Assembly (NCBI GenBank): GCA_036186865.1 | Contig: AP025055.1 | Location: forward strand, 25,519,197-25,583,196 | Length of the DNA stretch: 64,000 nt | Direction of reading: 5' to 3' | Origin: Eustoma russellianum | Lineage: Eukaryota; Streptophyta; Magnoliopsida; Gentianales; Gentianaceae | Shown: positions 35,810-46,664 of the stretch, in pieces | How positions within the stretch are numbered: position 1 is the first letter of the stretch | Layout of the letters: each line of letters opens with the position of its first letter | The notes under the pieces: model-generated | Databases searched by the model: none | Told to the model about the DNA's origin: nothing | The model's input: only the letters and a program-made list of their open reading frames with translations | Made by a program: the position numbers and the translations under genes

Positions 35810-36020
35810 ATATCGTTGTCGGAATTTAACTCACTGAGACAAGGGCCAGGCATTTCCATACTCATTCATTACTTGGGGACAGTATGTTCCTTTAATTATA
35901 AGAGATGAAAGGTTTATTCTACCAAATCCAATTAGGTTAAGTTAAATCGTATTCAAGGACCTTTGGTGAATTATTGGAAGGCCGCTATGGAGCAGAATGC
36001 CATGTAAGGGGACGAAAGAA
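35810..36020 (+). pseudogene. Second, degraded gag echo in element G
   Basis: The stretch parallels 34470-34700: 'gaatttaactcactgagaca', then 'gggccaggcatttcc', 'cagtatgttcctt', 'tttggtgaattattggaagg' and 'gctatggagcagaatgccat'. These match the EEFDTLRQEPGI to YRAEHD part of the gag above, but with frame changes. It suggests a duplicated gag segment or a recombinant origin of the interior. Confidence 0.65.
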
Positions 36021-37008
36021 TGAAAGAAACGAATTAACAAGCAAACGAAGTAGAAGTGGAAACCGTAACCATATAAGGTTAGTCTATGCGGATGACAAGA
36101 AACAACCAAGTTATGCCTAATAAGTGTAAGATACCTATGTCCTCTGCTCTACTTTCTATTAACCAAGAGGGAGTGATTATGATAGTTTCCTTGGGTTATG
36201 ATTAGTAGACCACAAGCAAGTAGGTAAGATTATTAGTGATAACATTACTAAGTATGACACTGTGTATGGGACGCAGGGTCTTCGTCATGATGCGTCACTA
36301 TTAGCACTTGTACTCGTTTTATTGCACTATGCGGGGAATAGGTCATGACTATGAAAACCATGTTTTAAGAGAACGGGCCACCTTAGGATGATTTGAAATG
36401 TCATTAAGGGAATATAAGTTTCAAAGGAGAACCCCAACTTCTAGTTCGATGCTATGAGATGATCGCAAGAAGGGGTAAGAGTTAGTACGCAATAAGGCAA
36501 ACAGCAAGACAGATGGATACGGGACATACTTTATGAAGATCTTGGTATGTGTACCTTATGGGGATTATCCCAGGTGTCTTTGGAAGCTATGTCGTAAATA
36601 GGATGACAGTTACATGATCACTGAAAGGACGTTTATGGAAAAGAGCGAATGGTCTATACCTCAGAGTTAATGATCCCTGCCTAGTTGATCATTTCTTATG
36701 TAAAAGGAAGTTATAAGCCTGCTACGGTCAAGATTACACGAAATGGATATCATTATCAAGTACATAGTATCGAGGTTGCGAGTGCTTGATATGGGATGGG
36801 TTACGACAACACCTTTCGAGAATTAGAACAAGTTTTGATGAGACCTCTAGGATGAAAGGAACAAAGCTGTTCTGAGGAAACTAAACATACGCTTTATGCG
36901 ATCTTATTTACTTAAAGAAAAAGCCACATGGGACACGGAAGACAACGTGAGGAGTTGATGCCTCATCTTTTTGACTAGTTCTGAAGTTTCGAGGACGAAA
37001 CTTATGAT
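36021..37008. other. Non-coding interior of element G, right part
   Basis: No motif of protease, reverse transcriptase, RNase H, integrase or chromodomain seen. It closes with 'tttcgaggacgaaac' at about 36988-37002, a Tekay-type 3' signature. Confidence 0.55.
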
Positions 37009-37021
37009 AAGGGGGGGAGGA
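37009..37021 (+). promoter_or_regulatory. Polypurine tract of element G
   Basis: AAGGGGGGGAGGA directly before the 3' LTR start TGTTGTACC. Confidence 0.93.
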
Positions 37022-40000
37022 TGTTGTACCCCAACAAACATGTACATGGAACTATGAATAAGTGACTGAATGAAAGCGATAATTTCTTTAAGCGCGTGTT
37101 ACTTAAGCTAGCTTAACCCTATTTACTTCTGAGATGATACTAAATAAGGGGATTCAAGAAAGTGATACGTGAAATATATATAGTTATAAGAACTATACAC
37201 ATTAAAATATATTTACGTTGGTGTATAAGGGTGTGAAACATATATGTATGCGTGTGCATACTAAGATACATACATATATACGTCTAAGATACACACGTAT
37301 GGACCCATATATACATATAGGTTATCATGTATACGTGTATACATATATATGCGTATATAAAGAAGCATATGTATACATATATATATACACTAGTACCTAA
37401 TGTACACATAGGCGTGGTTACTTACGTATACATGAACATTTATACAAGTTTAAGGGATTTGCACATTGTACCTCTTACGACATACATATACATGATAATC
37501 ATAGAATAGAATAAAATAAATAAAACAATAGAATACATGAAATAACAAAATACCCCCCCAAACACCCAAGAATTTCGGCTAAGCCCTTAGAGAATCTAGA
37601 ATTCTCTACATCATTCCCAATAATGCTTAAATAAATAGTTATATAATAATTATAAAAACAAAATAATCAAGTTGCATGCAAAAGAAATGATTAAATAAGA
37701 AAAGGGGAGGCTAGTGTGTAAGAACTTCTCCCATGCACCAGCCGATTACCCCTCCCCTTACACCCCTAGCTCTTTTTATTTCTCAAGACAACCTCATTTC
37801 CATCTTGTCTTGAACATTTCCCTAAGAAAGCTCCTACTAAACACTTAAGGAAATTCTCCATCCCCCTTCTATCACCAACTTTCGGCCCCTCCCTTCTTGA
37901 AGGGTAGAAATTCTCAATCAAGCTTCATCTTCATCCCCAAGCTCAAAGATCATCTAGGTAAGTCTCTTCTAAGTTCTTAAGTTAATTCCTTATACAAATA
38001 GTGAAGCTCACTTGGGTATTTTTCTCCCCTAAACCGTGGCCTACATGCTCAAGGAGGAGAAAATCTTCAACACTCTTAGGTGAAGCTACCTTGCTACAAC
38101 TTGAACCTCCATCCCAAGACTACTTTGGTAAGATGTTCTAGCCTCAAATAAGATTCTACTTTCACTATTTAAGAAAGACTAATCTCTTCCTTCCTCTTCT
38201 TCAAAACCGTGTGTTCTAGGGAGTAGGAGGAGAAGAATTCCAACTCAACTCACTCCAAAACCAAGCAAAGGCAAAAACTTTGGCTTGAAGAGGCAAGTTT
38301 ACAATGATCTCTCATGATTTATGTAAAGAGTTTGTGACTTGAATGCTTAGAAGTTCTTAAGATTTAATCTTTAGTTGAATGTCCTAAGTTTGAGATTATA
38401 TCTTATAGATTTCTTAAGAACCTTGCATTGCATGTGGCTTATTCTCTCAAAGATGGAGTCTTTTATGACATGCATCTAGTTACAAGGCTGTTTTGAGATG
38501 ATTTAAGGTTTAAGTAGTGATTAGTAATATATCTTGCAAGAACAAGATGAAAGGGTGGACCTTTGACTTGAACCAATGACAAAATCTCAAACTACTGGAG
38601 CTAGGCAGAACAGGATGGCATCTTCAACGGCCTGAGAACCAACCATACAGACCTTCAATGATGCTAATTTTCGGTACCAAGCTAGCCTTATGAGTGTAGC
38701 ACAAGTGAGAGTTGGAATTTTGTCAAAATAAGTTATAGATTATTTTTAGTAAAATATTTAGTAGAACTGCTCCAGCAGAAAATTCTGGAGCAGGGCAGAA
38801 TTGACCACTATGTTTAACGAATTTAAAAAGGGTCTTTTGAACCTTCAATAAATCTGGTTTTTTGGCACAGATCTAGCCCCATGTGTATAGAAGAGCTGAG
38901 AGTTGGAATTTTGGTAAAATAAGTTATGGTTTAATTTTCATAAAATAAATGGTGAGACTGCTCAGGCTGTAAATTCTGGAACAGGACTGAATGATGTAAC
39001 GTTTTGCATGGCATGAAAAGAGATCTTGAGGATGTTCAAAAAGGCTAATTTTCGGTTTGATGACTCCATTATGTGTATAGGAAATGTGCAAGCTGGAATT
39101 TTTGAAAAAGGAGTTGTAGAATATTTTTAATAAAAACTTTGGTAAAGCTGCTCAGACTGAAAAGCCTGGAACTGAGCAGAACTGCATCTCTTTTTGACTG
39201 ACATGAAAAAGGACCTTGTAGTGGCTCAATAAATCTGATTTTTGGCAGGATGCTAATACCAGGTGTGCTGTGAATACTCCAGCTGGAATAATGGTAAAAC
39301 AAGTTGTGGATTAATTTTAATGATTTAATTGGTAACACTGCCCAATGAGAAGTGTTGGGACAGAGCAGAAATTAAGTAACAAGTTAGTGGACTCAAAAAC
39401 GAATCTTAGGGACATGAAAATGAGTTAATTTTCGGTAGGATGCTATTATTACAAGTTTATGATATGTATGAGTTGGAATTATGTTAAAATAAGTTAAGAA
39501 TTAATTTTAAGAAATTACGCGGTAAAACCGCTCCAGCAGAAAATTTTGGAGCTAGGCAGAATTGACCATTGACTTCAACGAATTCAAAGAGGACTTTTTG
39601 GACCTTCAATAACTCTGATTTTTGGCACAAACCTAGCCCCATGAGTATAGTAGAGATGCCAGCTGGAATTTTGATAAAAGGAGCTATGGTTTATTTTTAA
39701 TAAATATTTTGGTAAGACTGGTCAGACCTGAAAACGGGAATTGAGCAGAATAGTGACTTCTTTTCACTGACTTGAAAAGGGACCTTGTGAATAACCAATA
39801 AAGCTGGTTTTTGGCATGATAATAACTCTATGAGTCTAGAAGACATGCCAGTTGGAATTTCAGCAAAACAAGTTCTAGATTATTTTTAATGAATTATTTG
39901 GTAAAACTGCTCAATAGAAATTACTGGAACCACCCTGAAATTTGTAACGACTTTCCAGGCTTAGAAAAGGGACTTAGAGACATGCAAATGGGCTGAATTT

Positions 40001-41454
40001 CGGTATGATACTAGTCCCATATGTTTATGACGTATACGAGGTGGAATTTCTGGAAACCGCATTACGGATTTGCCACAATTGAATTTTTAGTAAAATCTGT
40101 CAGCTCAGCCTCAGCAATTAAGATGGATCGTAAAGTAAGTAAGTAAGCCCTTTATGGTTATTTAAAATAATTTCCAATTCTACGACTTGTATCTATGATT
40201 TCACCTAACGTACTTGTGTCGAAAGAGTTGCGGAAATGGACCAAAATGGTTAGCCTAACCGTCCTTTGTAAATGAAGTAAAAGACTTGGAAATATTTTCC
40301 AAACTCATGTACGTTGACATGTTATAAGGAAAGCATATGATCATTTATGTCATGGCTTGCATATCATATCACGGCATGTATCATGCATGAGCATGAAACT
40401 GATTTTCATGGATTTTATGATGCAAGCAAGTTTTACAAGGGATTATCTTTTCATTATGCATGAAAAGTTTTTACGGTCCTATGTTTTAAAGAAAGCTTCA
40501 TGATTCCTTTGCCGGCCAAGCATGCTACTAACCCGACTCCAGACCCGGGGTTAATTGGTCTGATGATATGATATCTGTTCTGGACCCGCTCAGATCCGGG
40601 GTTAATTGATCTGATATCTGTTCTGGACCCGCTCAGATCCGGGGTTAATTGATCTGATATCTGTTCTGGACCCGCTCAGATCCGGGGTTAATTGATCTGA
40701 TATCTGTTCTGGACCTGCTCAGATCCGGGGTTAATTGATCTGACACTCTGTTTTTATGACATGTTATTGTATGGGACCAAAATGATGTTTTGACATGGCA
40801 TGACATGACATCATGCATTGCATATTGCATAACTCACGATCATGAAGACATGTTGCATGTTACAGTTAATGTTTATAAGTTACTATTGGTATAGCGTTAC
40901 CTAAAAACATGCTTAAGCTGACCTCATGCAAGCTCAGGATTTAGGATCAGGTATGAATTACGATTATTCGAGGTTTTTGGGGTAATACATTCATGTTATG
41001 ACTCTTTATGTATTTCATGGTCGTTTATTGTATTCTTGCTGGGTGATTTTTATCACTCACACTTTATTTTTCCCCCAGATAATGCCAAGATAAATTGGAT
41101 CGAAGATGAGCCGAGGGTACCATATCCATAGGCGAGGAGATATGAAGAGGGCTAAGCTTAAGGACTTTTGTGCTGCCAAGACGAATTGTATTATGATTAT
41201 GTCTACACTCTCTAGATTGTCGGTTATGTTATTTTGTGGTACTGCTACTTTGGGGACTTAGTTATTTCGTAATGCATGTTTAATTTGGAAAGTTTTAATT
41301 CTGCCTAAATTTTACTGTCATGTTAAATGTCAACATGGGAATCCATGACTTATATTATGGATTTTCGTATGTTACGCATGACGCTTTGTACTCTCCTTAG
41401 TGAAGTACGGCGGGTGCACCGTATCCGGACAAGGCCCGGGTGCGGGGCGCTACA
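37022..41454 (+). repeat. 3' LTR of element G
   Basis: 4433 bp. Compared with the 5' LTR it lacks one 43 bp unit and has one extra C in the run at about 37553; 4475 - 43 + 1 = 4433 accounts for the full length difference. Visible substitutions are few (for example near 38645, 39137, 40232, 40480, 41019, 41279, 41431). Confidence 0.95.
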
Positions 41455-41459
41455 TATAA

Positions 41460-43445
41460 GATTATTTTGAAAAACTTAACTTGAAGTATAAACACTTGAA
41501 GAAAGAGTTCAAAAAATACATACTAGAAAACAAGAACTTGCTGAAAAGAATATTTTGAATTATTAAGAGCATGATATCATGGTTACCATACACAAGACCG
41601 TTGCATCAGAAAATACAGAAATTAGGAAGGAATGAAATAAGTTAAGATTAGATTTGCATAAATTAACATACGGTAAGAATAATCTTAATAAATTACTTGG
41701 AAACCAAAAGATTAGAAATGATAAATTGGGAAGATTTGAGTCAAAAAAAATCAAATATTATAAAGTCTCAATATGGCTCATTATCTCATAAGTACAAAAA
41801 CACATAGCCAAAACATGTACTTACATGTTTTAATTGTAACAAGAAATGACATGTGAAAAGTCTTTGGAAGCCTAAAGTTCGACAAGCTAACCTGAAAGGA
41901 CCAAACCATCAAAGGGTACCAATATATAAACCAGTTGGTGGTTTAGGTACTCAAGATAAATGGAGTAGCCGAAGAAGGAGGAATCAAATGGCTTATGGAC
42001 AGTGGATGTTCTACACAAGACTGGAGACAAAACCTTGTTCACCAAGCTTAAAATACAAGATGGTGGAACGCTTCATTTTGGAAATGGGATAGGCGAAATC
42101 CTTGGACATGGAGAAATTGGTGATTCTTCTTGCACTATTAGTAATGTATTATATGCAGAAGGGCTTAAGTGTAATTTGATAAGTGTTAGCAAACTATGTG
42201 ATGCTAATTTTCAAGTTGAATTTGCAAAAATAAAATGCAATGTGAAAAGATTGGTAAAATTGTTTTTGAGACTATAAGAAAAAGATGTTTACAAACTCAA
42301 CACACATGATTTTATTCACCAAAAGATTTCATTTCTAGTTGGCAAAAATGATTTGACGCAACTAAGCATAGACGACTTAGACATATTAGTTTCAAAAAAA
42401 ATTCAAAGAAATTTGTAAAACTGAAAAGGTCCAAGGTCTTCCAAAACTGAATTTCGAAAATCATGGCTAATGTGACACTTGTCAAGTGGAAAAGCTTGTT
42501 AAAGCAAGCTTCATACCCAAAAGTGAGATCTCCACCGCCAAACCTCTGCAATTGTTTCATATGGATTTATATGAGGATATTGGTACGGCAAGTCTAAGTA
42601 GAAAATATTACATCTTTATTGGGTAGATGACTTTTCTATGTTTATTTGGGTCACGTTCTTAGCTAAAAGGAATTATGTATGTCAATAGTTTATAAAGCTT
42701 TGTAGGAGATTAGAAAGCCTAAGAGAAGATGCTATCAAGGAAGTGATAGAGGTGGCGAGTTTGATGGTGAGTTCAAGAATTTTGTGTATCCAAAGAATAT
42801 AGACACAACATCTTGGCTCCCAGAAATCCTCCACAAAATGGTGTTACAAAAAAGAAGAATAGAACTCTTAAAGAAATGGTTAAAGCCATGCTAAATAAAT
42901 TGTAACTTAGTATTTTTAGACTGAAACAGCCAATACTGCTTGTCATGTAATAAATAAAGTTTACTTGAGACTATCTCTTAAAAAGACTCCTTATGAACTT
43001 TGGAAAGGAAGAGTACCTAACATTGGATACTTCAAAGTACTTGGTTGTAAGTGCTTCATACTTAACACCAAAGATAATTTGGATAAACTTAATTTCAAAT
43101 CAGATGAAGGAATGATTATGGGTTATGCTCAAAATGGCAAGGCATTTAAAGCATATAATAAAATGAATATGAAATTTGAAGATTCTATTCATGTTAAGTT
43201 TAGTGAATTCTTTGACGATGAGCCATTGTTAAGTGACAATGAAAAATGTGAGATGGTTGAAGCAAGTCATATAAAAAAAACTTGAAAATTCAAAAGGAGA
43301 TATATTTGTTGATCTTAGAATTGATCCACTTAAAAGTGGACCTATTACTAAGATAAAAGAAGAGGAAGAAGTAAAAGGTGATACTTCAAATATGCCGAAA
43401 TACTTCATCCTTGGGTGAGAGACCTCAAATCCTAAATCGACTCTC
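41460..43445 (+). pseudogene. Element C linker, protease and integrase, decayed
   Basis: Directly after the target duplication the frame reads DYFEKLNLKYKHLKKEF, the coiled-coil linker that continues the gag at 29335. Protease remains lie at 42000-42277: TGDKTLFTKL, IGEILGHGEIG and EGLKCNLISVSKLCD. The integrase start (SIDDLDILVS, 'LLHMDLYEDIG', VDDFSMFIWV) is broken by many stops. The integrase C-terminal part at 42965-43285 is open: KKTPYELWKGRVPN, KVLGCKCFILN, KSDEGMIMGYA, DSIHVKFSEF. The reading stops around 43445 before reverse transcriptase, where sequence of the opposite orientation takes over. Confidence 0.85.
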
Positions 43446-43760
43446 ATTTTTGACTTTTTTTAAGCAATTTGACAAGATATTATTTATCATTAGTTAATCT
43501 TTGTAAATCTAATTTTAGTCTTTCACATTTCATCCTTGTTTCCATATTCTATAGTGATATGACCTTGTACATGGTAAGTATGATATCATGATCTTGATAA
43601 ATCAAAATATTATTTTCATGTGAAGTCTCGCTTTCTAATATGCATTTCCTCAAGTATTTCTTAATATTTTTAAATTTCAAAGTAAGTTTTTCAAAATCAT
43701 CTTGTAAATCTCTTAATTCATCTTGCAAAGCAAAATTCAAATTAAGTTTAGGCACCAATG
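43446..43760 (-). pseudogene. Copia gag-linker fragment related to element C, inverted
   Basis: The minus strand reads LNFALQDELRDL, then DDFEKLTLKFKNIKKYLRK and CILESE, homologous to the linker of element C (NLQDEIGDL, YFEKLNLKYKHLKKEF). It therefore belongs to a related copy in opposite orientation, joined directly to the broken end of element C. Confidence 0.75.
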
Positions 43761-45440
43761 AATTGATCGTTGTCGAATCCTACATCTACGAAAATCAGGA
43801 TACAGTGACACGTATAATTAACTTTATTGTCGCGCATTAACAAAATTGGAAGTCATGGTGAAAAACCAATCTCAGATATTAACTTTTTCAGCCACGAGTT
43901 TTATGTAACATCTTCATCAATTCCTTAAAATTCTGCTTCGACACTAGATAATGCTACGACCTTCTACTTCTTGCTCCTCCAAGGGACAAGATTCCTCCTA
44001 CTAAAGCAAATATCATGATGTTGACTGACGATCGTTCGAGTTACCTGTCCAACCTGCATAGTAAATATTTCAATATATAGGTGATCATTTTTCTCAAACA
44101 CAATGTCCCTGCCTAATGTATCTTTAAGTACTAAATTATCTTCATAACCGCCTTCATATACACTGCTTGGGGTTTGTGCATGAACTATCTTACTACACCG
44201 GCTGCATACGTGATATCAGGCCTCGTGTAAGAGAGATATATCCATTTTACCACTAATCTTTGATGCTGATCTCTCGTGTGAGAGAGATATATCATCATCA
44301 TTGGAGTGTCACTTGGTATGTAATTTATCATCCCTGCCTCGATCATCAAATCTAATACGTGTGTCCATTCAGATATAAAAGTTCCTTTTTTTGACCGGAG
44401 AACCTCGATCTCGAACTTGGTAAATAAACTCTATCAAAATTGTTTAATTTTCTCGTCGTTGTTTCCTGTTATGATCATATCATCAACATCGATTATCAAG
44501 CAAGTAACTGACCTCCATTTCTTTTGAAGGACATGTGTAATCATCATTACTTTGTTTATACCCATGCTGTTTCATAGCCACTATAAACAATCCAAATCAT
44601 GCACGAAAAGATTGTTTAAGCTCGTATAACACCTTCTTCAACCTGCAAACTTTGTTTTTCCAGAATCTTTCAAAAAAATCTGGTCGTGTTTCAATATACA
44701 CTTCCTCCTTCAACATCCCATGTAGGAAGATATTTTTTACATCAAACCGATGAAGGGTCCAATCTTGGTTTGTTGCTATCTAGAACAAGACCTGATAATA
44801 TCAATCTTTGTCACCGGAGAGAAAGTCTCTTAATAGTCAATACCATAAGTCTGAGTATATCCCTACGCTACCAATCTTGTCTTGCATCGTTCAATAGTAC
44901 GGTTGTCTTATATATTGTAAACACACACCTACATCCTACCAGGTTCTTTCTTTTCGGTAGTATACACTTTTTCCTAGTTCTATTTTTATTAAAAGCTTCA
45001 CCTTTATATTCATAGCCTCTCACCATTAAGCCTGCAGTTCTTGGAATGTTCTCAGAAAGAATGGTAGCAGAAAAAGCTCGTGCAAGTGTGTGCGACTCTC
45101 TCCATGTCTATGTGTACTAGAAGCTACTGTTTTAAGGTACGTGCTTAAGAGAGTATCTCTTAGGTGGTACTCCTCGATTCCTCGTTAGAGGCAAATAATA
45201 TTGTTGTCCCTGTGAAGTGTCAGCATTATTAGTGGTGGAGCCAACATTATCATATGAAACTCCATCAGGACATAAAATACTTAACTCTTGTCAGATATCC
45301 GACGAAGGAGAATCAATGGTTGTGGAAACTGATTCATCAACCCCGCCTGCGATGATAAGGGCAGACTCAATGGCTCAATTTACCTGTTAGGTTGGAACAG
45401 TGTCTAGACAACCAAAGCTAGTCAACCAGTCTAATGGCTC
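43761..45440 (-). pseudogene. Copia reverse transcriptase-RNase H fragment
   Basis: Minus strand, right to left: INT-RT linker remains, then reverse transcriptase with an IIDVDDMIITGNND motif near 44490-44450 (usual YVDDMIITG), TKFEIE, SKKGTFISEWTHVLDLMIEAGM. RNase H pieces near 44060-43880 include 'GGILSLGGARS' and LSSVEAEF. It is broken by many frame changes. A different lineage from element C is likely, judging by the IITGNND and SKKG motifs. Confidence 0.75.
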
Positions 45441-45525
45441 ACTTATCGTCTCCCCTTGAACACTAATACATATCTACATGCATACATATACATATATGTA
45501 TAGATGTATACACACACACACACAC

Positions 45526-45557
<32 letters not shown>

Positions 45558-45760
45558 ATGTGTGTGTGTGCGCATGTATGTATACGTGTATATACGTATA
45601 TATATGTGTATTTGCATAAACATGTATATGTATAATATATATAGATTTGTGCGTAGGTGTGTGGGGGGGTGTGTGTATGTGTATATACAGAGAAACATAG
45701 ATTTAGATACATGTACACATGTATATTTGCATGTATATGTGTGTATTATGCATGTAATTA
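45441..45760. repeat. Compound CA/TG/TA microsatellite
   Basis: About 300 bp of (CA)n, (TA)n, (TG)n and ATGT repeats. The overlapping open frames on both strands are repeat artefacts. Confidence 0.9.
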
Positions 45761-46360
45761 TAACCCTTTTGTTTTTGAACATTTGTAAATAGATACATCC
45801 GTAATGTGATAGAAATGCTGTGAGAAAAAGGAAACTTACGGGGGTATCCCCATGTAAAATATATGTAAGAACCTTTCTCGTTCGCATTTTGACTCATCCT
45901 TCACTAATTCTGCTATATACTCTCTCCACTTGTTATCAATACCATAGTTGATCATTTGCCATTCAAATCATATGATAGGAAGAGAAATTTTTTAGAATTT
46001 ATACAATAGTGAACAACAACCTTCAATAAGACACGTGGTGGCTATTAAGATATAGCTTTAAGATCTGCCACTAATATTTTTCACATGTCATTCTCTAGAC
46101 GACCTCTGTACGTACTAGTTATGTGTTAGCATGGCTACATCAACCTAAAGGTGAGGACTCTTGGCTCATCATTGATATCTTTATGAAAATTGAGTCATTT
46201 TAGATTTGGACTCTGAACTCTTTATCTAGGTCAGGTCAATTTGAAGGTAAACCCTAACCATTATCGGAGTCAAACCAAAGTAGAAGTCATGTCCTAGGCT
46301 GATCTGTTTATTTTAATTATTTTTGTATTACTGATAATCGATTGTTTTGTGCTAGCTTCC
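45761..46360. other. Unassigned spacer
   Basis: No gene, transposon domain or repeat recognised. Confidence 0.4.
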
Positions 46361-46521
46361 AATATTGGAGTCAGGTTGTTATCGTTACCATTAATATATA
46401 ATTATTTCAGATAATTCGAATCCTATTGCAATTATTCGTAAAACATTTATTTTGTTGTCTCGTAACAATAACAATCTGACTCCAATATTAACGGCAACAA
46501 TAATAATCTGACTCTAATGTT
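46361..46521. repeat. 27 bp inverted repeat with an added direct copy
   Basis: Arm 46361-46387 and its inverted copy 46463-46489 match at 25 of 27 positions (core 'tgactccaatatt'). A third, direct copy of the second arm follows at about 46494-46521. A 75 bp loop separates the arms. It may be a remnant foldback element, but no target duplication was found. Confidence 0.7.
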
Positions 46522-46664
46522 GAAAAAATAATTAAACAGAGTTATTATCGTGGACCTAACGTGCTGCTTGGTTCGCGGGGGCTTGTTCTTTCTCTTTTCG
46601 GCACTGGGGAAAGAGACATGGCAAGGGTTCACATATCATTTTGTGGTTCCATTTGGATAGAAAC

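Larger units (their letters stand above)
29336..41454 (+). mobile_element. Young non-autonomous Gypsy (Tekay-like) element G, TSD TATAA
   Basis: The 12,119 bp element starts TGTTGTACCCC and ends GGGGCGCTACA. It is flanked by TATAA (29331-29335 and 41455-41459). LTRs are 4475 bp (29336-33810) and 4433 bp (37022-41454), with only about ten visible substitutions. The interior is 3211 bp: primer-binding site, a gag piece, a second degraded gag echo, no protease, reverse transcriptase, RNase H or integrase, and a polypurine tract. The 3' end of the interior ('tttcgaggacgaaa' then a G-run) is the hallmark of Tekay/Del chromoviruses. It fits the class of gag-only or large derivative elements (TR-GAG / LARD). 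It sits in the gag of element C. Confidence 0.95.

Noticed and set aside
45443..45887. Overlapping open frames of 91-137 codons
   Set aside because: Produced by the compound microsatellite at 45441-45760.
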